DNA of 64,000 bases from Janthinobacterium rivuli (lineage in GTDB: Bacteria > Pseudomonadota > Gammaproteobacteria > Burkholderiales > Burkholderiaceae_D): the NCBI RefSeq assembly GCF_009208735.1, contig NZ_WFLJ01000020.1, positions 98,370 through 162,369 on the forward strand, in the 5' to 3' direction. The notes beneath the pieces are model-generated. The model searched no databases. It saw only the letters and a program-made list of their open reading frames with translations, and was not told the DNA's origin. Position numbers and translations under genes: made by a program. This document shows, one piece after another, positions 1 to 13,011 of this stretch. The number at the start of each line of letters is the position of its first letter. Positions within the stretch are counted from its first letter, which is position 1.

Positions 1-1551
1 GCCCGCCTTCTTGGCCAGCTTTTCCGCTTCTTCCAGGGTCACGCGCTGACGGATCATCGCTTCGACTTCGGCCAGCGGACGCTTCGAGGCAGGCTTGAAT
101 TCCACCACGCGGCCGGCGATCAGCACGTTCGGTGCGACGGTGACGGCTTCCGTGTTGCGCTTGTCTTTCAGCGAGTCGTTCGAGAAGATGGCGGTCAGGA
201 ACTTGGCGTTGTTGAACGGCGCCGTGCCCAGTGCTGGCGACGGTGTGCGCGACAGGTTGGCGACGGTTTCCACTTTCAGCTTCAGCTTGTCGGCCACCGG
301 CTTCAGGCTGTCCGATTGCTCGTAGACCGTGTTGGTGAACGTTTCCGCCATTTCCGAGTATTTCTTGGCGGCGAATTGCTTGCGCAGGTCGGCCGTGATT
401 TCGCCGCGCACTTCATCGAGCGCACGCACGTGCTCTGGCTTGAGCGAAGTGACCGTCAGGATGTGGAAGCCGAAATCGGAAGCGACGACATCGCTGATTT
501 CGCCTTGCTTGAGTTTTGAAACGGCGTTCAGCAGCGGCGTTGGCAAACCGTCCTTGCCGATCACGCCCAGGTCGCCGCCCTGCTCCGCGGAGGCAGGATC
601 TTCCGACTTGGCCTTGGCCACGGCGGCAAAGCTGGCTGGCGCCTTGCGCACGTCGGCCAGGATGGCTTCAGCCTTGGCCTTGGCGGCGGCCTTGTCGGCG
701 GCCGAGGCGTCTTTCTTGACGGCTACGAGGATGTGGCTGGCCTGGCGCGCTTCTGGCGTCGTGTAGGCTTTCTGGTTCTTCGCGTAATAGGCCGTCACGT
801 CGGCGTCGCTGACGTCGACTTGCTCGCCGGCGGCGCTGCCGTCCAGCACGACGTACTCGATCTTCGCTTGTTCCGGGATTTCGAAGAACTTGCCGTTCTT
901 GTCATAGAAAGCCTTGATCATGGCGTCCGTCACTTTGACTTCCGGCACGTACTGGGCGATCGGCAACAGCAGTTCCTGCACTTCACGCTCTTCCGAGGTG
1001 ATGTCGGACAGGCGCTTGGAGACGGTGTTCGGCGCGAAGGCGGTGCCTTGCACGGCGCCGGCCAGCTGCTGCAGGGCCAGGTCGCTGCGGCGGCGCGCAT
1101 CGTACATCTGCGGCGTCATGCCTTGGGCGGCCAGCATGGCCTTGTAGCGTTCCAGGTCGAATTTACCGTCCGGCAAGGTCAGGCCAGGGATTTCCAGCAC
1201 TTCCTTTTGCAGCACGGCATCGCTGATGACCAGGTGGCTACGGCCCACTTCGGCGGCCACGGCGCGCTCGGCGATCAGGTTGTCGAGGATGCTCTGGCGC
1301 GCTTCCGGTGTGTCAAACATTTTCTGGTCGAACTGCTCGCCCATCATCTGGCGGTAGCGGTCGATCTGCTGGCGTTGCGCTTCTTCATATTGTTGCTGCG
1401 TAACGACCTGGTCGCCGACCTTGGCGATGGTGTTCGCGCCGTCGCCGAAGCTTTGGTAGCCGCTGATACCGACCAGTGCAAAAGACGGGACGATGACCAG
1501 CATCAAGAGAAACTGCATCAAGCGTCGATGGGTACGAATAAATTCAAACAT
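1..1551 (-). CDS. ppiD: PpiD-like periplasmic peptidyl-prolyl isomerase/chaperone (3' end cut by window)
   Basis: Inner-membrane-anchored foldase that helps outer-membrane and secreted proteins fold in the periplasm. The 517 visible codons start at ATG 1549-1551 (MFEFIRTHRRLMQFLL), with one N-terminal membrane anchor at about residues 12-34. A SurA-like N-domain follows (IAKVGDQVVTQQQYEEAQRQ region). A PPIC/parvulin domain lies near residues 265-370, with ASHILVAVKK at its start and QGGDLGVIGKDG plus FGFHILTV later. The stop codon is beyond position 1, and the normal family length is about 630 residues. It is the last gene of the hupB/tRNA-Asp side of a block that is conserved in Burkholderiales. 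A rho-independent hairpin sits only about 33 nt upstream of the start codon (see 1584-1610). ppiD expression therefore needs either read-through or an attenuation mechanism. Identification is confident; regulation is inference. Confidence 0.93.
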   Translation of the reverse strand, partial: MFEFIRTHRRLMQFLLMLVIVPSFALVGISGYQSFGDGANTIAKVGDQVVTQQQYEEAQRQQIDRYRQMMGEQFDQKMFDTPEARQSILDNLIAERAVAAEVGRSHLVISDAVLQKEVLEIPGLTLPDGKFDLERYKAMLAAQGMTPQMYDARRRSDLALQQLAGAVQGTAFAPNTVSKRLSDITSEEREVQELLLPIAQYVPEVKVTDAMIKAFYDKNGKFFEIPEQAKIEYVVLDGSAAGEQVDVSDADVTAYYAKNQKAYTTPEARQASHILVAVKKDASAADKAAAKAKAEAILADVRKAPASFAAVAKAKSEDPASAEQGGDLGVIGKDGLPTPLLNAVSKLKQGEISDVVASDFGFHILTVTSLKPEHVRALDEVRGEITADLRKQFAAKKYSEMAETFTNTVYEQSDSLKPVADKLKLKVETVANLSRTPSPALGTAPFNNAKFLTAIFSNDSLKDKRNTEAVTVAPNVLIAGRVVEFKPASKRPLAEVEAMIRQRVTLEEAEKLAKKAG

Positions 1552-1583
1552 GGTCAGCCAATTCGGGATGAGTGGATCACTAT

Positions 1584-1610
1584 AAAAAAAGGCGAACATG
1601 CGTTCGCCTT
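1584..1610 (-). terminator. Rho-independent terminator just upstream of ppiD
   Basis: Perfect 8-bp stem AAGGCGAA/TTCGCCTT (1589-1596 and 1603-1610) with a 6-nt loop, followed on the minus strand by seven T residues. The + strand lacks a T tract, so it acts leftwards, ending the candidate sRNA or attenuating ppiD. Confidence 0.7.
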
Positions 1611-1711
1611 GATTTCTTCGGCGGAATGGACGGGACAGATGTCCACTTCCCCTTTAGATTCAACAACTTGGCGCTGGAACTAAAGCAGGATTCTGACGCC
1701 CAAGCCATTAT
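1584..1711 (-). ncRNA. Candidate small RNA (or ppiD leader) between tRNA-Asp and ppiD
   Basis: A good sigma-70 promoter (see 1718-1746) points leftwards and predicts a start near 1711. A rho-independent terminator ends at about 1584, giving a transcript of about 128 nt. The body can form a CTTTAG/CTAAAG stem and a small GGAC-ATCT-GTCC hairpin. A 42-codon ATG frame (1708-1580) overlaps it, but its Shine-Dalgarno-like AGGAG (1712-1716) lies at or before the predicted start and the frame ends inside the terminator, so translation is unlikely. I do not recognise the RNA family. It could be an independent sRNA or an attenuated leader of ppiD. Confidence 0.5.
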
Positions 1712-1717
1712 CTCCTG

Positions 1718-1746
1718 ATTCTACAATGCCCATAGCGCTATAGCAA
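1718..1746 (-). promoter_or_regulatory. Sigma-70 promoter for the candidate sRNA/ppiD leader
   Basis: On the minus strand, -35 TTGCTA (1741-1746) and -10 TAGAAT (1718-1723) are separated by exactly 17 bp. This is among the best consensus matches in the window. It lies about 167 bp upstream of ppiD and downstream of the tRNA-Asp terminator. Confidence 0.65.
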
Positions 1747-1913
1747 GAGTAAATCAGGGCGCGCGCCCTGCCCTGGCGCCGCCTGGACGGCAAGGCGCCG
1801 GACTCGGGCATTTAACCCGACGCGGCTTAAAGGGGATGTAAACGCCGGCGTCTTTATTCAAAACGGCACGATGGGATTTTAAAAGCAGGCGCGCCGAGAT
1901 AATCTGGCGCTGG

Positions 1914-1950
1914 AAAAGAAAAACCCGCGCTACTTATTCAGCAGCGCGGG
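1914..1950 (-). terminator. Terminator after the tRNA-Asp pair
   Basis: Stem AGCGCGGG/CCCGCGCT (1943-1950 with 1924-1931) followed on the minus strand by TTTTTCTTTT. It lies directly downstream of the second tRNA-Asp and ends the hupB/tRNA transcript. Confidence 0.8.
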
Positions 1951-1961
1951 CTTCTATATTC

Positions 1962-2038
1962 TGGCGGAGCGGACGGGACTCGAACCCGCGACCCCCGACG
2001 TGACAGGCCGGTATTCTAACCAACTGAACTACCACTCC
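1962..2038 (-). tRNA. tRNA-Asp (anticodon GUC), copy 2
   Basis: 77-nt cloverleaf with 7-bp acceptor stem GGAGTGG/CCGCTCC (one G-U pair), anticodon loop CTGTCAC with GUC, T-loop GGTTCGAGTCC and an encoded CCA. It differs from the upstream copy (2056-2132) at only two bases, A26 and G44, which face each other in the 26:44 position. Together with the other copy it lies between hupB and ppiD. Confidence 0.97.
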
Positions 2039-2055
2039 TTGAGAGCGTATTTTTT

Positions 2056-2132
<77 letters not shown>

Positions 2133-2257
2133 GAAAAATACACAGTACTACTTGCATTTGTATCCAGGGCTGCGATTCGTCGAACTTCAACCCTGAAATC
2201 GCGGCACCCGAGAGCGCCGCCAAATGTTTCCGGTGATTGTCACCTCACCGAAGTCCG

Positions 2258-2530
2258 TTAGTTTACAGCATCCTTCAAAGCTTTACCAGCTTTAAATTTT
2301 GGAACTTTTGCTGCTTCGATCGTGATCGCTTCTTTGGTACGCGGATTGCGGCCGGTACGCTCAGCGCGTTCGCTGACCGAGAAAGTGCCAAAACCAACCA
2401 GCGTCACGCTGTCGTTGTTTTTCAAAGTTTCCGTCACGCCGCCGATAACAGCGTCGAGAGCGCGCGCAGCGGCGGCTTTGGAAATGTCAGCTTTTTCAGC
2501 AATGTGGTCGATCAATTCAGTCTTGTTCAC
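2258..2530 (-). CDS. hupB: DNA-binding protein HU-beta
   Basis: Small nucleoid-associated protein that bends and compacts DNA. The start is taken at GTG 2528-2530, giving the canonical [18 protein letters not shown]-terminus and 90 residues, the standard HU length. GGGGATGCTA just upstream provides the ribosome binding site. An in-frame ATG four codons earlier would add an atypical MGML extension. The DNA-binding arm is seen as [13 protein letters not shown]. It sits between lon (upstream) and two tRNA-Asp genes, the usual Burkholderiales order, and has its own promoter (2624-2653) after the lon terminator. Confidence 0.96.
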   Translation of the reverse strand: MNKTELIDHIAEKADISKAAAARALDAVIGGVTETLKNNDSVTLVGFGTFSVSERAERTGRNPRTKEAITIEAAKVPKFKAGKALKDAVN

Positions 2531-2623
2531 TAGCATCCCCAATTACAAAGGTATAAAACGTTTACCGTATCGTTGCGGCACTTTTGGCACCACAGCTGTC
2601 CGGCGAAAAAAATGTGCAGGCGT

Positions 2624-2653
2624 ATTAAACAAGCCACACTGTATATGTGTCAA
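2624..2653 (-). promoter_or_regulatory. Promoter of hupB
   Basis: Minus-strand -35 TTGACA (2648-2653) and -10 TTTAAT (2624-2629) with 18-bp spacing, about 94 bp upstream of the hupB start. The -35 is a perfect consensus, fitting a strongly expressed gene. Confidence 0.65.
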
Positions 2654-2682
2654 GCGCTTTGGGGGCGCAATTCACGTTTCAA

Positions 2683-2713
2683 TATAAAACAAGCGCTCTA
2701 AAAGCGCTTGTTT
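2683..2713 (-). terminator. Terminator after lon
   Basis: 10-bp stem AACAAGCGCT/AGCGCTTGTT (2688-2697 and 2703-2712) with a short loop and T-rich flank on the minus strand. It lies about 20 bp past the lon stop. Confidence 0.75.
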
Positions 2714-2734
2714 GGGGAAAACAGGGGTAAAACG

Positions 2735-5146
<2,412 letters not shown>

Positions 5147-5292
5147 GGCGTACCTTATAGAAAGCGTGTTTACGATGTTGGCGCTCGCTGCCAAAACACA
5201 AGACCGGCGAGAATAAATAATTCTGTGAAACAAACATAAAGTCTATTTCGCAAAACACACCCGCATGACTGTAACAAATGCAGTTTTCACAG

Positions 5293-5341
5293 TAAAAAAG
5301 CCACGCGCAGCTAAGCGCCGCGAGTGGCTTTACGATTGAAG
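5293..5341 (-). terminator. Terminator after clpX
   Basis: Long imperfect stem with AAAGCCAC (5297-5304) pairing to GTGGCTTT (5334-5341) and an inner GCGC/GCGC. It is followed by TTTTTTAC on the minus strand, about 80 bp past the clpX stop. Confidence 0.75.
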
Positions 5342-5419
5342 CCTGCACTCATTGATTTAAATTGTACTGCCATGCATTAAGGAATCAAAACCCTTTTTAT
5401 GCATTTGTCTCGGCAGTTT

Positions 5420-6688
<1,269 letters not shown>

Positions 6689-6811
6689 AAGGCATTTTGG
6701 TTGGAACTGCATTAACAATATTGCAAAATCGCAAGCCGGATAATGGTTGCCGCCCGTAAAGGCAACACCCCATGGCGCAAGTCAACAACGCGCACAAGCT
6801 CCATGCTACCC

Positions 6812-6855
6812 GAAATAAAAGCGAAACGCCCGAACGTTTGAGCGCCCGGGCGTTT
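6812..6855 (-). terminator. Terminator/attenuator between clpP and clpX
   Basis: Stem AAACGCCCG/CGGGCGTTT (6824-6832 and 6847-6855), followed on the minus strand by a T-rich run TCGCTTTTATTT. It lies about 35 bp past the clpP stop and would tune the ClpP:ClpX ratio. Confidence 0.65.
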
Positions 6856-6888
6856 ACTTACGTACTTAGCAATACCGGTAGGGGCTCA

Positions 6889-7515
6889 TCAAGCGCGGCT
6901 GGTCAACACTTTGTCGATCAAACCATACTCAACGGCCTCGTCGGCGGACATGAAACGGTCGCGGTCGGTGTCCTTGGCGATCTGTTCGATCGTCTGGCCC
7001 GTGCGCTCCGCCATGATGCCGTTCAAGCGGGTGCGCAGGTAAAGGATTTCCTTCGCCTGGATCTCGATATCGGACGCCATGCCTTGCGAACCACCGGACG
7101 GCTGGTGAATCATGATGCGCGAGTTCGGCAGCGAGAAACGCTTGCCCTTGGCACCAGCGGCCAGCAGGAAAGCGCCCATCGAAGCGGCCATGCCCGTGCA
7201 CAGGGTCGAGACGTCCGGCTTGATGAACTGCATGGTGTCGTAGATGGCCATACCGGCCGAGACCGAACCACCTGGCGAGTTGATGTAGAGCGAGATTTCC
7301 TTTTCCGGATTTTCGCTTTCCAGGAACAGCAGCTGGGCGACAACCAGGTTGGCCATCTGGTCATTGACCGGGCCGACCATGAAAATCAAGCGTTCCTTCA
7401 GCAGGCGCGAGTAAATATCATACGAGCGCTCGCCGCGACCGCTTTGTTCCACCACCATCGGCACCAGGCCGAGCATCTCTGTGTCCAGCGCTGGATTACG
7501 GTTCATACCTGTCAT
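6889..7515 (-). CDS. clpP: ClpP, proteolytic subunit
   Basis: Serine peptidase that forms the barrel of ClpXP/ClpAP. It has 208 residues, the usual length. The catalytic triad is visible: Ser112 in [11 protein letters not shown], His137 in [11 protein letters not shown], and Asp near 186 in the [14 protein letters not shown] segment. AAGGAAATGAA before ATG 7513-7515 is a good ribosome binding site. It is 76 bp downstream of tig in the same direction, giving the classic tig-clpP-clpX-lon order. Confidence 0.98.
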   Translation of the reverse strand: MTGMNRNPALDTEMLGLVPMVVEQSGRGERSYDIYSRLLKERLIFMVGPVNDQMANLVVAQLLFLESENPEKEISLYINSPGGSVSAGMAIYDTMQFIKPDVSTLCTGMAASMGAFLLAAGAKGKRFSLPNSRIMIHQPSGGSQGMASDIEIQAKEILYLRTRLNGIMAERTGQTIEQIAKDTDRDRFMSADEAVEYGLIDKVLTSRA

Positions 7516-7591
7516 TTCATTTCCTTGTGAAGCAGTTAGGGGATACCGCCCTTACCTTGCGGCAAGAGCAAGCATCCGGATACCAACTGGT

Positions 7592-8932
7592 TTACGCTTG
7601 TGCGTTGCTTCCCATCAGTTCGTCGAAAGCAACTGCTTTCGACGTGACTTTCGACAGGCCCAACACGTAGGTGACGACGTTTTCTTCCAATACAAGGGCT
7701 TCGATCTCACCCAGACGACGACGGTCGCTGTAGTAGTACTTCAGCACTTCGCGTGGATCTTCGTAGCTTTGGGCGAAATCTTCGATCTGCGCCTTGACTT
7801 GCTCAGGCGTAGCCTGCAGCTTGTTGTCGCCCACCAGTTGCGACAGGATCAGGCCCAGGCGTACGCGACGCTCGGCTTTTTCCGCGAACAGTTCTGCTGG
7901 GAAAGGCACGTCCTTGACGTTCATGCCGCGCTGCGCCATGTCCTGGCGGGTCATTTCGGCCAGGCGCTCGGAATCCTGAGCGATCAGCGTTTTTGGCACT
8001 TCCAGCTCAGCAACTTTGATCAGCGCGTCCATGACGGCTTCCTTGTTGCGTGCTTTCACGCGGCCAGCGACTTCACGTTGCAGGTTGACTTTGATGTCTT
8101 CGCGCATTTTGGCCAGGTCGCCATCGGCAACGCCCAGCGATTTGGCGAATTCGGCATCGACTTCCGGCAGGTGCGCCCATTCCAGCTTTTGCAGGGTGAT
8201 GGTGAACGAAGCGGTTTTGCCGGCAACGTCCTTGCCGTGGTAATCCTCAGGGAACGACAATGGGAAAGTCTTCGACTCGCCCACTTTCAGGCCCAGGGTC
8301 GCTGCTTCGAATTCCGGCAGCATGCGGCCTTCGCCCAGCACGAAGGCGTAGCCTTCAGCTTTGCCGCCTGGGAATTCAACGCCGTCGATCGAGCCGACGA
8401 AGTCAACGGTCACGCGGTCGCCATTGGCAGCGATCGGCTCACCGCCGTCGCCGTGTTCGCCAGCTTCGCCCTTGGTGTGGAAGTGCACGCGCTGCTTGCG
8501 CAGGATGTCGATGGTCTTGTCGATTTCGGCTTCCGACACGTCGGCTTGCACGGTTTCGATTTCAACGGCCGTCAGGTCGCCGATGGCGACTTCCGGATAC
8601 ACTTCGAAGGTGGCGTCGAAAGCCAGCTGGCCTTCGGCTGCTTCTTCTTTCGGCACGATGTTCGGGAAACCGGCCACGCGCAGATTGTTTTCGTTGGCGG
8701 CGTCGTTGAACGCACGGCCGACTTTGTCGTTCAGCACTTCCGATTCAATTTGGTAGCCGTATTGTGCTGCGACCATTTTCAACGGCACTTTGCCCGGACG
8801 GAAGCCCGGTGCCTTAGCCGTACGGGCTTGCACTTTCAGGCGCTTCTCAACTTCCGTGCGGACGTCCGTCAGCGGGAAGGAGATCGTGATACGACGTTCG
8901 AGTTTGCCCAAGGTTTCGACTGCAGTTGCCAT
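7592..8932 (-). CDS. tig: Trigger factor
   Basis: Ribosome-associated chaperone and prolyl isomerase. It has 446 residues from ATG 8930-8932 ([19 protein letters not shown]). The ribosome-docking signature GFRPGKVPL sits in the N-domain, the FKBP-like domain includes [14 protein letters not shown], and an alpha-helical C-terminal chaperone body follows. In-frame codons exist further upstream, but the chosen start matches the family. It is the first gene of the clp block, with a ~275-nt leader back to the candidate promoter at 9213-9221. Confidence 0.97.
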   Translation of the reverse strand: MATAVETLGKLERRITISFPLTDVRTEVEKRLKVQARTAKAPGFRPGKVPLKMVAAQYGYQIESEVLNDKVGRAFNDAANENNLRVAGFPNIVPKEEAAEGQLAFDATFEVYPEVAIGDLTAVEIETVQADVSEAEIDKTIDILRKQRVHFHTKGEAGEHGDGGEPIAANGDRVTVDFVGSIDGVEFPGGKAEGYAFVLGEGRMLPEFEAATLGLKVGESKTFPLSFPEDYHGKDVAGKTASFTITLQKLEWAHLPEVDAEFAKSLGVADGDLAKMREDIKVNLQREVAGRVKARNKEAVMDALIKVAELEVPKTLIAQDSERLAEMTRQDMAQRGMNVKDVPFPAELFAEKAERRVRLGLILSQLVGDNKLQATPEQVKAQIEDFAQSYEDPREVLKYYYSDRRRLGEIEALVLEENVVTYVLGLSKVTSKAVAFDELMGSNAQA

Positions 8933-9655
8933 GTAAAAAATCGTCCAAAAAATAAACACTGTTGGTGCGAGAAAAGAAGACCCGACCCCTTGCGCCATCA
9001 CTGGCGGCAAGACATGGGTCCAGCTTCACTCGCTCGCATATTCATCTGTAAAAGCACTGCAAGCAGGACAATGGACCTGGTCTACCCGGCTGAGGGAAAA
9101 CCCGCACCAGGCACCAAACAATCCGCCGCTTCCAGTACTGCGACAGGGCTCCGAGCGTCCAGCCTTGCTTCTAAGTAAATGCAGGGCCGGCCATCATTCG
9201 GTAAAGCGTGGCATTATAACAAAGGACTTCGGGAAAGTGGCTGGCTTTGCAGCCCGGCCACAGAGGATACAAGCGGCGGCGAACGAATCGCCACAGCCTG
9301 GATGGCCCTGTCTTTACTCTTGCCCCGGCATTCTATATTTCGCCAGAGACAGGCTTTCCAGCCTGCTTCGTTCATTAGTATATGCGAACTGTCGCTCCGT
9401 CCGAAACAAAGAAATGCGCTCTTGGCGAAGATTTCGAGCAAAAAACCTTTGATTTACCTCAATTTGGCCATTTTCCAGGCAGATCGCCGCCCATACCCCG
9501 CCCTATCCTGCCATGCCGGGCGAAAAATAGCGCGATGGAAGACGCGTCCCATGACGAAAACACGGAAAGGACGGGAAGAAAAACAGAAAGATGCCTGCAA
9601 CGAGGCTGAAGAACAACTTGATGGTGCTGCACGTCCGGGCTGGAACGACCCGGAT
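8933..9655. other. Gene-free stretch between tig and tRNA-Leu
   Basis: About 720 bp with no coding frame that resembles a real gene. It holds the likely tig promoter and leader. A CCGGG/CCCGG dyad near 9633-9655, just below the tRNA-Leu, lacks a T tract. Nothing else was recognised. Confidence 0.5.
9213..9221 (-). promoter_or_regulatory. Probable tig promoter (extended -10)
   Basis: Minus strand TGTTATAAT: perfect -10 TATAAT (9213-9218) preceded by TGT, an extended -10 motif. No good -35 is seen at 16-18 bp. It is about 280 bp upstream of tig. Confidence 0.45.
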
Positions 9656-9738
9656 TGGTGCGGATGGGGAGACTCGAACTCCCAAGCCGAAGCACTGGCT
9701 TCTAAGACCAGCGTGTCTACCAATTCCACCACATCCGC
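9656..9738 (-). tRNA. tRNA-Leu (anticodon UAG)
   Basis: Long-variable-arm tRNA with 7-bp acceptor GCGGATG/CATCCGC. The anticodon stem CTGGT/GCCAG encloses loop CTTAGAA (anticodon UAG). A variable arm TGCTTCGGCTT, T-loop GTTCGAGTC and an encoded CCA are present. It stands alone between the tig block and the efflux genes. Confidence 0.95.
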
Positions 9739-9842
9739 ATTTTTACTACTTTGCACTGCTTGCCACAGGCGGCTCCCCTGATTTTAACAACTCGGGAACG
9801 ATCTGGCTACCGTGGACTAAACGAGCAAGCCCTCGGTAAAGC

Positions 9843-9888
9843 AAAGGCGGCATTCTACTGGATTTCCCAGAGGAATGCCGCCTTTTTT
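9843..9888 (-). terminator. Terminator after the RND pump gene
   Basis: 13-bp perfect stem AAAGGCGGCATTC/GAATGCCGCCTTT (9843-9855 and 9873-9885). T-rich runs occur on both sides, so it could act in both directions. It lies about 25 bp past the pump stop. Confidence 0.8.
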
Positions 9889-9912
9889 ATGCCTGCACCC
9901 TGGCGCTGGCTG

Positions 9913-12900
9913 CTAGCCTTCTTTTGCGCTTACCGGCTCCGGCTTCCTGACCCGGAACCAGGCCGCATACAGGGCCGGCAGGAACAGCAGAGTCAAGGCC
10001 GTCGCGAGGATCAGGCCGCCCATGATGGCGACCGCCATCGGTCCCCAGAACACGGAGCGCGACAGGGGGATCATGGCCAGCGCGGCGGCTGCCGCCGTCA
10101 GTACGATGGGGCGGCAGCGGCGCACGGCCGAGTCGATGATGGCGTCCCATGGCGCCGAACCATCCTGGATGTCTTGCTCGATCTGGTCGACAAGGATCAC
10201 CGAATTGCGGATGATCATGCCGAACAGCGCGATGACGCCCAGGTTGGCCACGAAGCCCAGCGGACGGTGCAGCAGCAGCAAGGCAAACGCGGCGCCCGCC
10301 ACGCCCAGCGGCCCCGTCAGGAAGACCAGCAGAGAGCGCGAGAAACTGTGCAGCTGCAGCATCAGCAAGGTGAAGATGATGAAGATGGCCAGCGGCAGGT
10401 TGGCGGCGATCGACGCCTCCGCCTCGCCGCTGTCGGCCGCCACGCCTTTCACGGTGATGCGGTAGCCGGCCGGCATCTTGGCGCGCAAGGCGTCGAGCTG
10501 CGGCGCCAGCTGCGTCGACACGGTGGCGCCCTGGATGCCGTCGATGACGTCCGACTGCACGGTAATGGCCCATTCGCGCTTGTCGCGCCAGACGACACCC
10601 GGTTCCCACACGAAATGCGCGCGGGCCAGCTGCGAGATGGGCACGGACTTGCCCGTTGCCGTCGGAATATTCGTGTCATTCAACACGGAAATCGTCGCCC
10701 GCTCTTCCAGCGGCTGGCGCACCTGGATATCGATCAGCTTATTGTCTTCGCGGAACTGGCCGATGACGGTGCCCGACAGAATCGTATTGGCCGCCTGCAT
10801 CACGGTTTTCGAGGTGACGCCCAGCGCGCGCATCTTGTCCTGGTCCAGGTCCAGGCGCAGCACTTTCACCGATTCATTCCAGTTATCGTTCACGCCCAGG
10901 GTGTTCGGATTGGCGCGCATGATGTCCTTGACCTGGTCGGCGATGGCACGCACGCCCGCCACTTCCGGTCCCGTGACGCGGAACTGCACGGGATACGGCA
11001 CGGGCGGTCCGTTCGGCAACAGTTTTACCCGGCCCCGCACTTCCGGGAAATCCTTCTTGAAGACATCGACGATTTGCTGGCGCAGGCGTTCGCGGTCGGC
11101 CAGGCTCTTCGGCAAGACCACCACTTGCGACACATTCGTCTGCGGGAAGATCTGGTCCAGCGGCAGGTAGAAACGGGGGCTGCCCGTACCCACATAGCTC
11201 GTCACGCTTTCCACGCCGTCCAGTTTGCTGACGAAGGCCTCGAATTTCTTCACCTGTTTCTCGTTCGCGGCAAACGTCGTGCCTTCGGGCGACCACAGCT
11301 CCACCATCAGCTCGGGACGGCTGGAATCGGGGAAGAATTGCTTCTCGATAAAGTTAAAGCCGTAAATACCCAGCGCAAAGATGGCCAGGGTGGCGGCGAT
11401 CGTCGTCTTGCGCCACTCCACGCACCAGGTGACGGCGCGGCGGAAGCGGCGGAAGTTCGGCGTGTCGAACAATTCATGGTCGTTGTGCGCGTGCGGCTTG
11501 ACCTTCAACAGGACATAGCCGATGTAGGGCGTGAAGACGACGGCCACCACCCACGAGATGATCAGGGCCAGCGCATTGACGGAGAACAAGGAGAACGTGT
11601 ATTCACCGGCGGCCGACTTGGCCAGGCCGATGGGCAGGAAGCCCGCCACCGTGATCAGGGTGCCCGTCAGCATCGGCATGGCCGTCGACGTGTAGGCGAA
11701 CGTGGCCGCATCAAAGCGCGACATGCCCTCTTCCATCTTGCGCACCATCATCTCGACGGCAATGATGGCGTCATCGACCAGCAAGCCCAGCGCGATGATC
11801 AGGGCGCCCAGCGAAATCTTGTGCAGATCGATGTCGAGCAGGCGCATGAACAGGAAGGTGACGGCCAGCACCAGCGGGATGGTCAGCGCCACCACCAGAC
11901 CCGGCCGCACGTCGATGCGCAGCGGCTTCGTGTGCAAGCCCAGCGCGACAAAGCTGACGGCCAGCACGATCAGGATGGCTTCGATCAGGGTATGCACGAA
12001 CTCGCCCACGGAAGCGGACACGGCTTCCGGCTGGTTCGACACGCGCTGCAATTCTATGCCGACCGGCAATTCGCTCTTCATGCGCGTGACGGTTGCCTGC
12101 AAGGCCTTGCCCATGTCGATGATGTTGCCGCCCTTTTCCATCGACACGCCCAGGCCGATCACTTCCTTGCCGTTGAAACGCATCTTGTCCTTCGGCGGAT
12201 CGACGAATTCGCGCTTCACGGTGGCAAAGTCGCCGAGGCGGAAGGTGGTGCCGTTGGCGCGCAGCTCCAGGTTTTCCAGGTCCTTGACGGTCACCATGGC
12301 GCCCGTCACGCGCACTTGCAGATTGTCCGTCGGCGTCACCAGCACGCCCGTGGCGTTGATGCTGTTTTGCTCGGACAATTGCTGCACGATGGCGTCGAAC
12401 GGAATGCCCAGCTGGGCAAATTTCTTGTGAGAAAAGATAATATTGATCTTTTCATCTTGCACGCCGAACAGTTCCACCTTCGACACCTGCCCCACGGCCA
12501 GCAGCTCCTGGCGTACCTTGTCCGCGTAATCCTTCATTTCCGCGTAGGTAAAACCGTCGCCGGACAGGGCGAAGATGGAGCCGTAGGTGTCGCCGAACTC
12601 GTCATTGAAGAACGGGCCCACGACGCCGGCCGGCAAGGTGCCCTTGATGTCGCCGATCTTCTTGCGCACCTGATACCAGGCGGCGGCCGTTTCCTTGGGC
12701 GGCGCCGATTCGCGCAGCTCCAGCAGGATCAAGGTCTCGCCCGGCTTCGAATAACTGGTGATTTCATTGATGTACGGCGTTTCCTGCAGCTTCTTTTCCA
12801 GCTTGTCCGTCACCTGCTCGGCCATCTGCAAGGCGGTGGCGCCGGGCCAGTACGCCTGCAGGACCATGGCGCGGAAGGTGAACGGGGGATCTTCATCCTG

Positions 12901-13011
12901 GCCCAGGCTGGCATAGCTGAGCATGCCGCCGATCAGCAGCACGGCCATCAGGTAACGCGTCAGCGGAATGTGTTCGAGGGCCCAGCGCGACAGATTGAAG
13001 CCGCCCTTCAT
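9913..13011 (-). CDS. RND efflux transporter, inner-membrane permease
   Basis: Proton-driven resistance-nodulation-division pump subunit of 1032 residues. The N-terminus reads NLSRWALEHIPLTRYLMAVL, as in the AcrB/MexF-like subgroup often listed as efflux RND transporter permease. The proton-relay Asp pair is visible in GLLVDDAIIAVEMM (TM4, about residue 410). Two large periplasmic loops and a C-terminal TM bundle with FGMIIRNSVILVDQIEQ follow. It overlaps the adaptor gene by 4 nt (ATGA), so they are translationally coupled. No outer-membrane factor gene is adjacent, so it may borrow a TolC-type channel. The substrate cannot be read from sequence. Confidence 0.93.
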   Translation of the reverse strand: MKGGFNLSRWALEHIPLTRYLMAVLLIGGMLSYASLGQDEDPPFTFRAMVLQAYWPGATALQMAEQVTDKLEKKLQETPYINEITSYSKPGETLILLELRESAPPKETAAAWYQVRKKIGDIKGTLPAGVVGPFFNDEFGDTYGSIFALSGDGFTYAEMKDYADKVRQELLAVGQVSKVELFGVQDEKINIIFSHKKFAQLGIPFDAIVQQLSEQNSINATGVLVTPTDNLQVRVTGAMVTVKDLENLELRANGTTFRLGDFATVKREFVDPPKDKMRFNGKEVIGLGVSMEKGGNIIDMGKALQATVTRMKSELPVGIELQRVSNQPEAVSASVGEFVHTLIEAILIVLAVSFVALGLHTKPLRIDVRPGLVVALTIPLVLAVTFLFMRLLDIDLHKISLGALIIALGLLVDDAIIAVEMMVRKMEEGMSRFDAATFAYTSTAMPMLTGTLITVAGFLPIGLAKSAAGEYTFSLFSVNALALIISWVVAVVFTPYIGYVLLKVKPHAHNDHELFDTPNFRRFRRAVTWCVEWRKTTIAATLAIFALGIYGFNFIEKQFFPDSSRPELMVELWSPEGTTFAANEKQVKKFEAFVSKLDGVESVTSYVGTGSPRFYLPLDQIFPQTNVSQVVVLPKSLADRERLRQQIVDVFKKDFPEVRGRVKLLPNGPPVPYPVQFRVTGPEVAGVRAIADQVKDIMRANPNTLGVNDNWNESVKVLRLDLDQDKMRALGVTSKTVMQAANTILSGTVIGQFREDNKLIDIQVRQPLEERATISVLNDTNIPTATGKSVPISQLARAHFVWEPGVVWRDKREWAITVQSDVIDGIQGATVSTQLAPQLDALRAKMPAGYRITVKGVAADSGEAEASIAANLPLAIFIIFTLLMLQLHSFSRSLLVFLTGPLGVAGAAFALLLLHRPLGFVANLGVIALFGMIIRNSVILVDQIEQDIQDGSAPWDAIIDSAVRRCRPIVLTAAAAALAMIPLSRSVFWGPMAVAIMGGLILATALTLLFLPALYAAWFRVRKPEPVSAKEG

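Noticed and set aside
1580..1708. 42-codon frame with AGGAG upstream inside the candidate sRNA
   Set aside because: The ribosome site lies at or before the predicted transcription start and the frame ends within the terminator; more likely chance.
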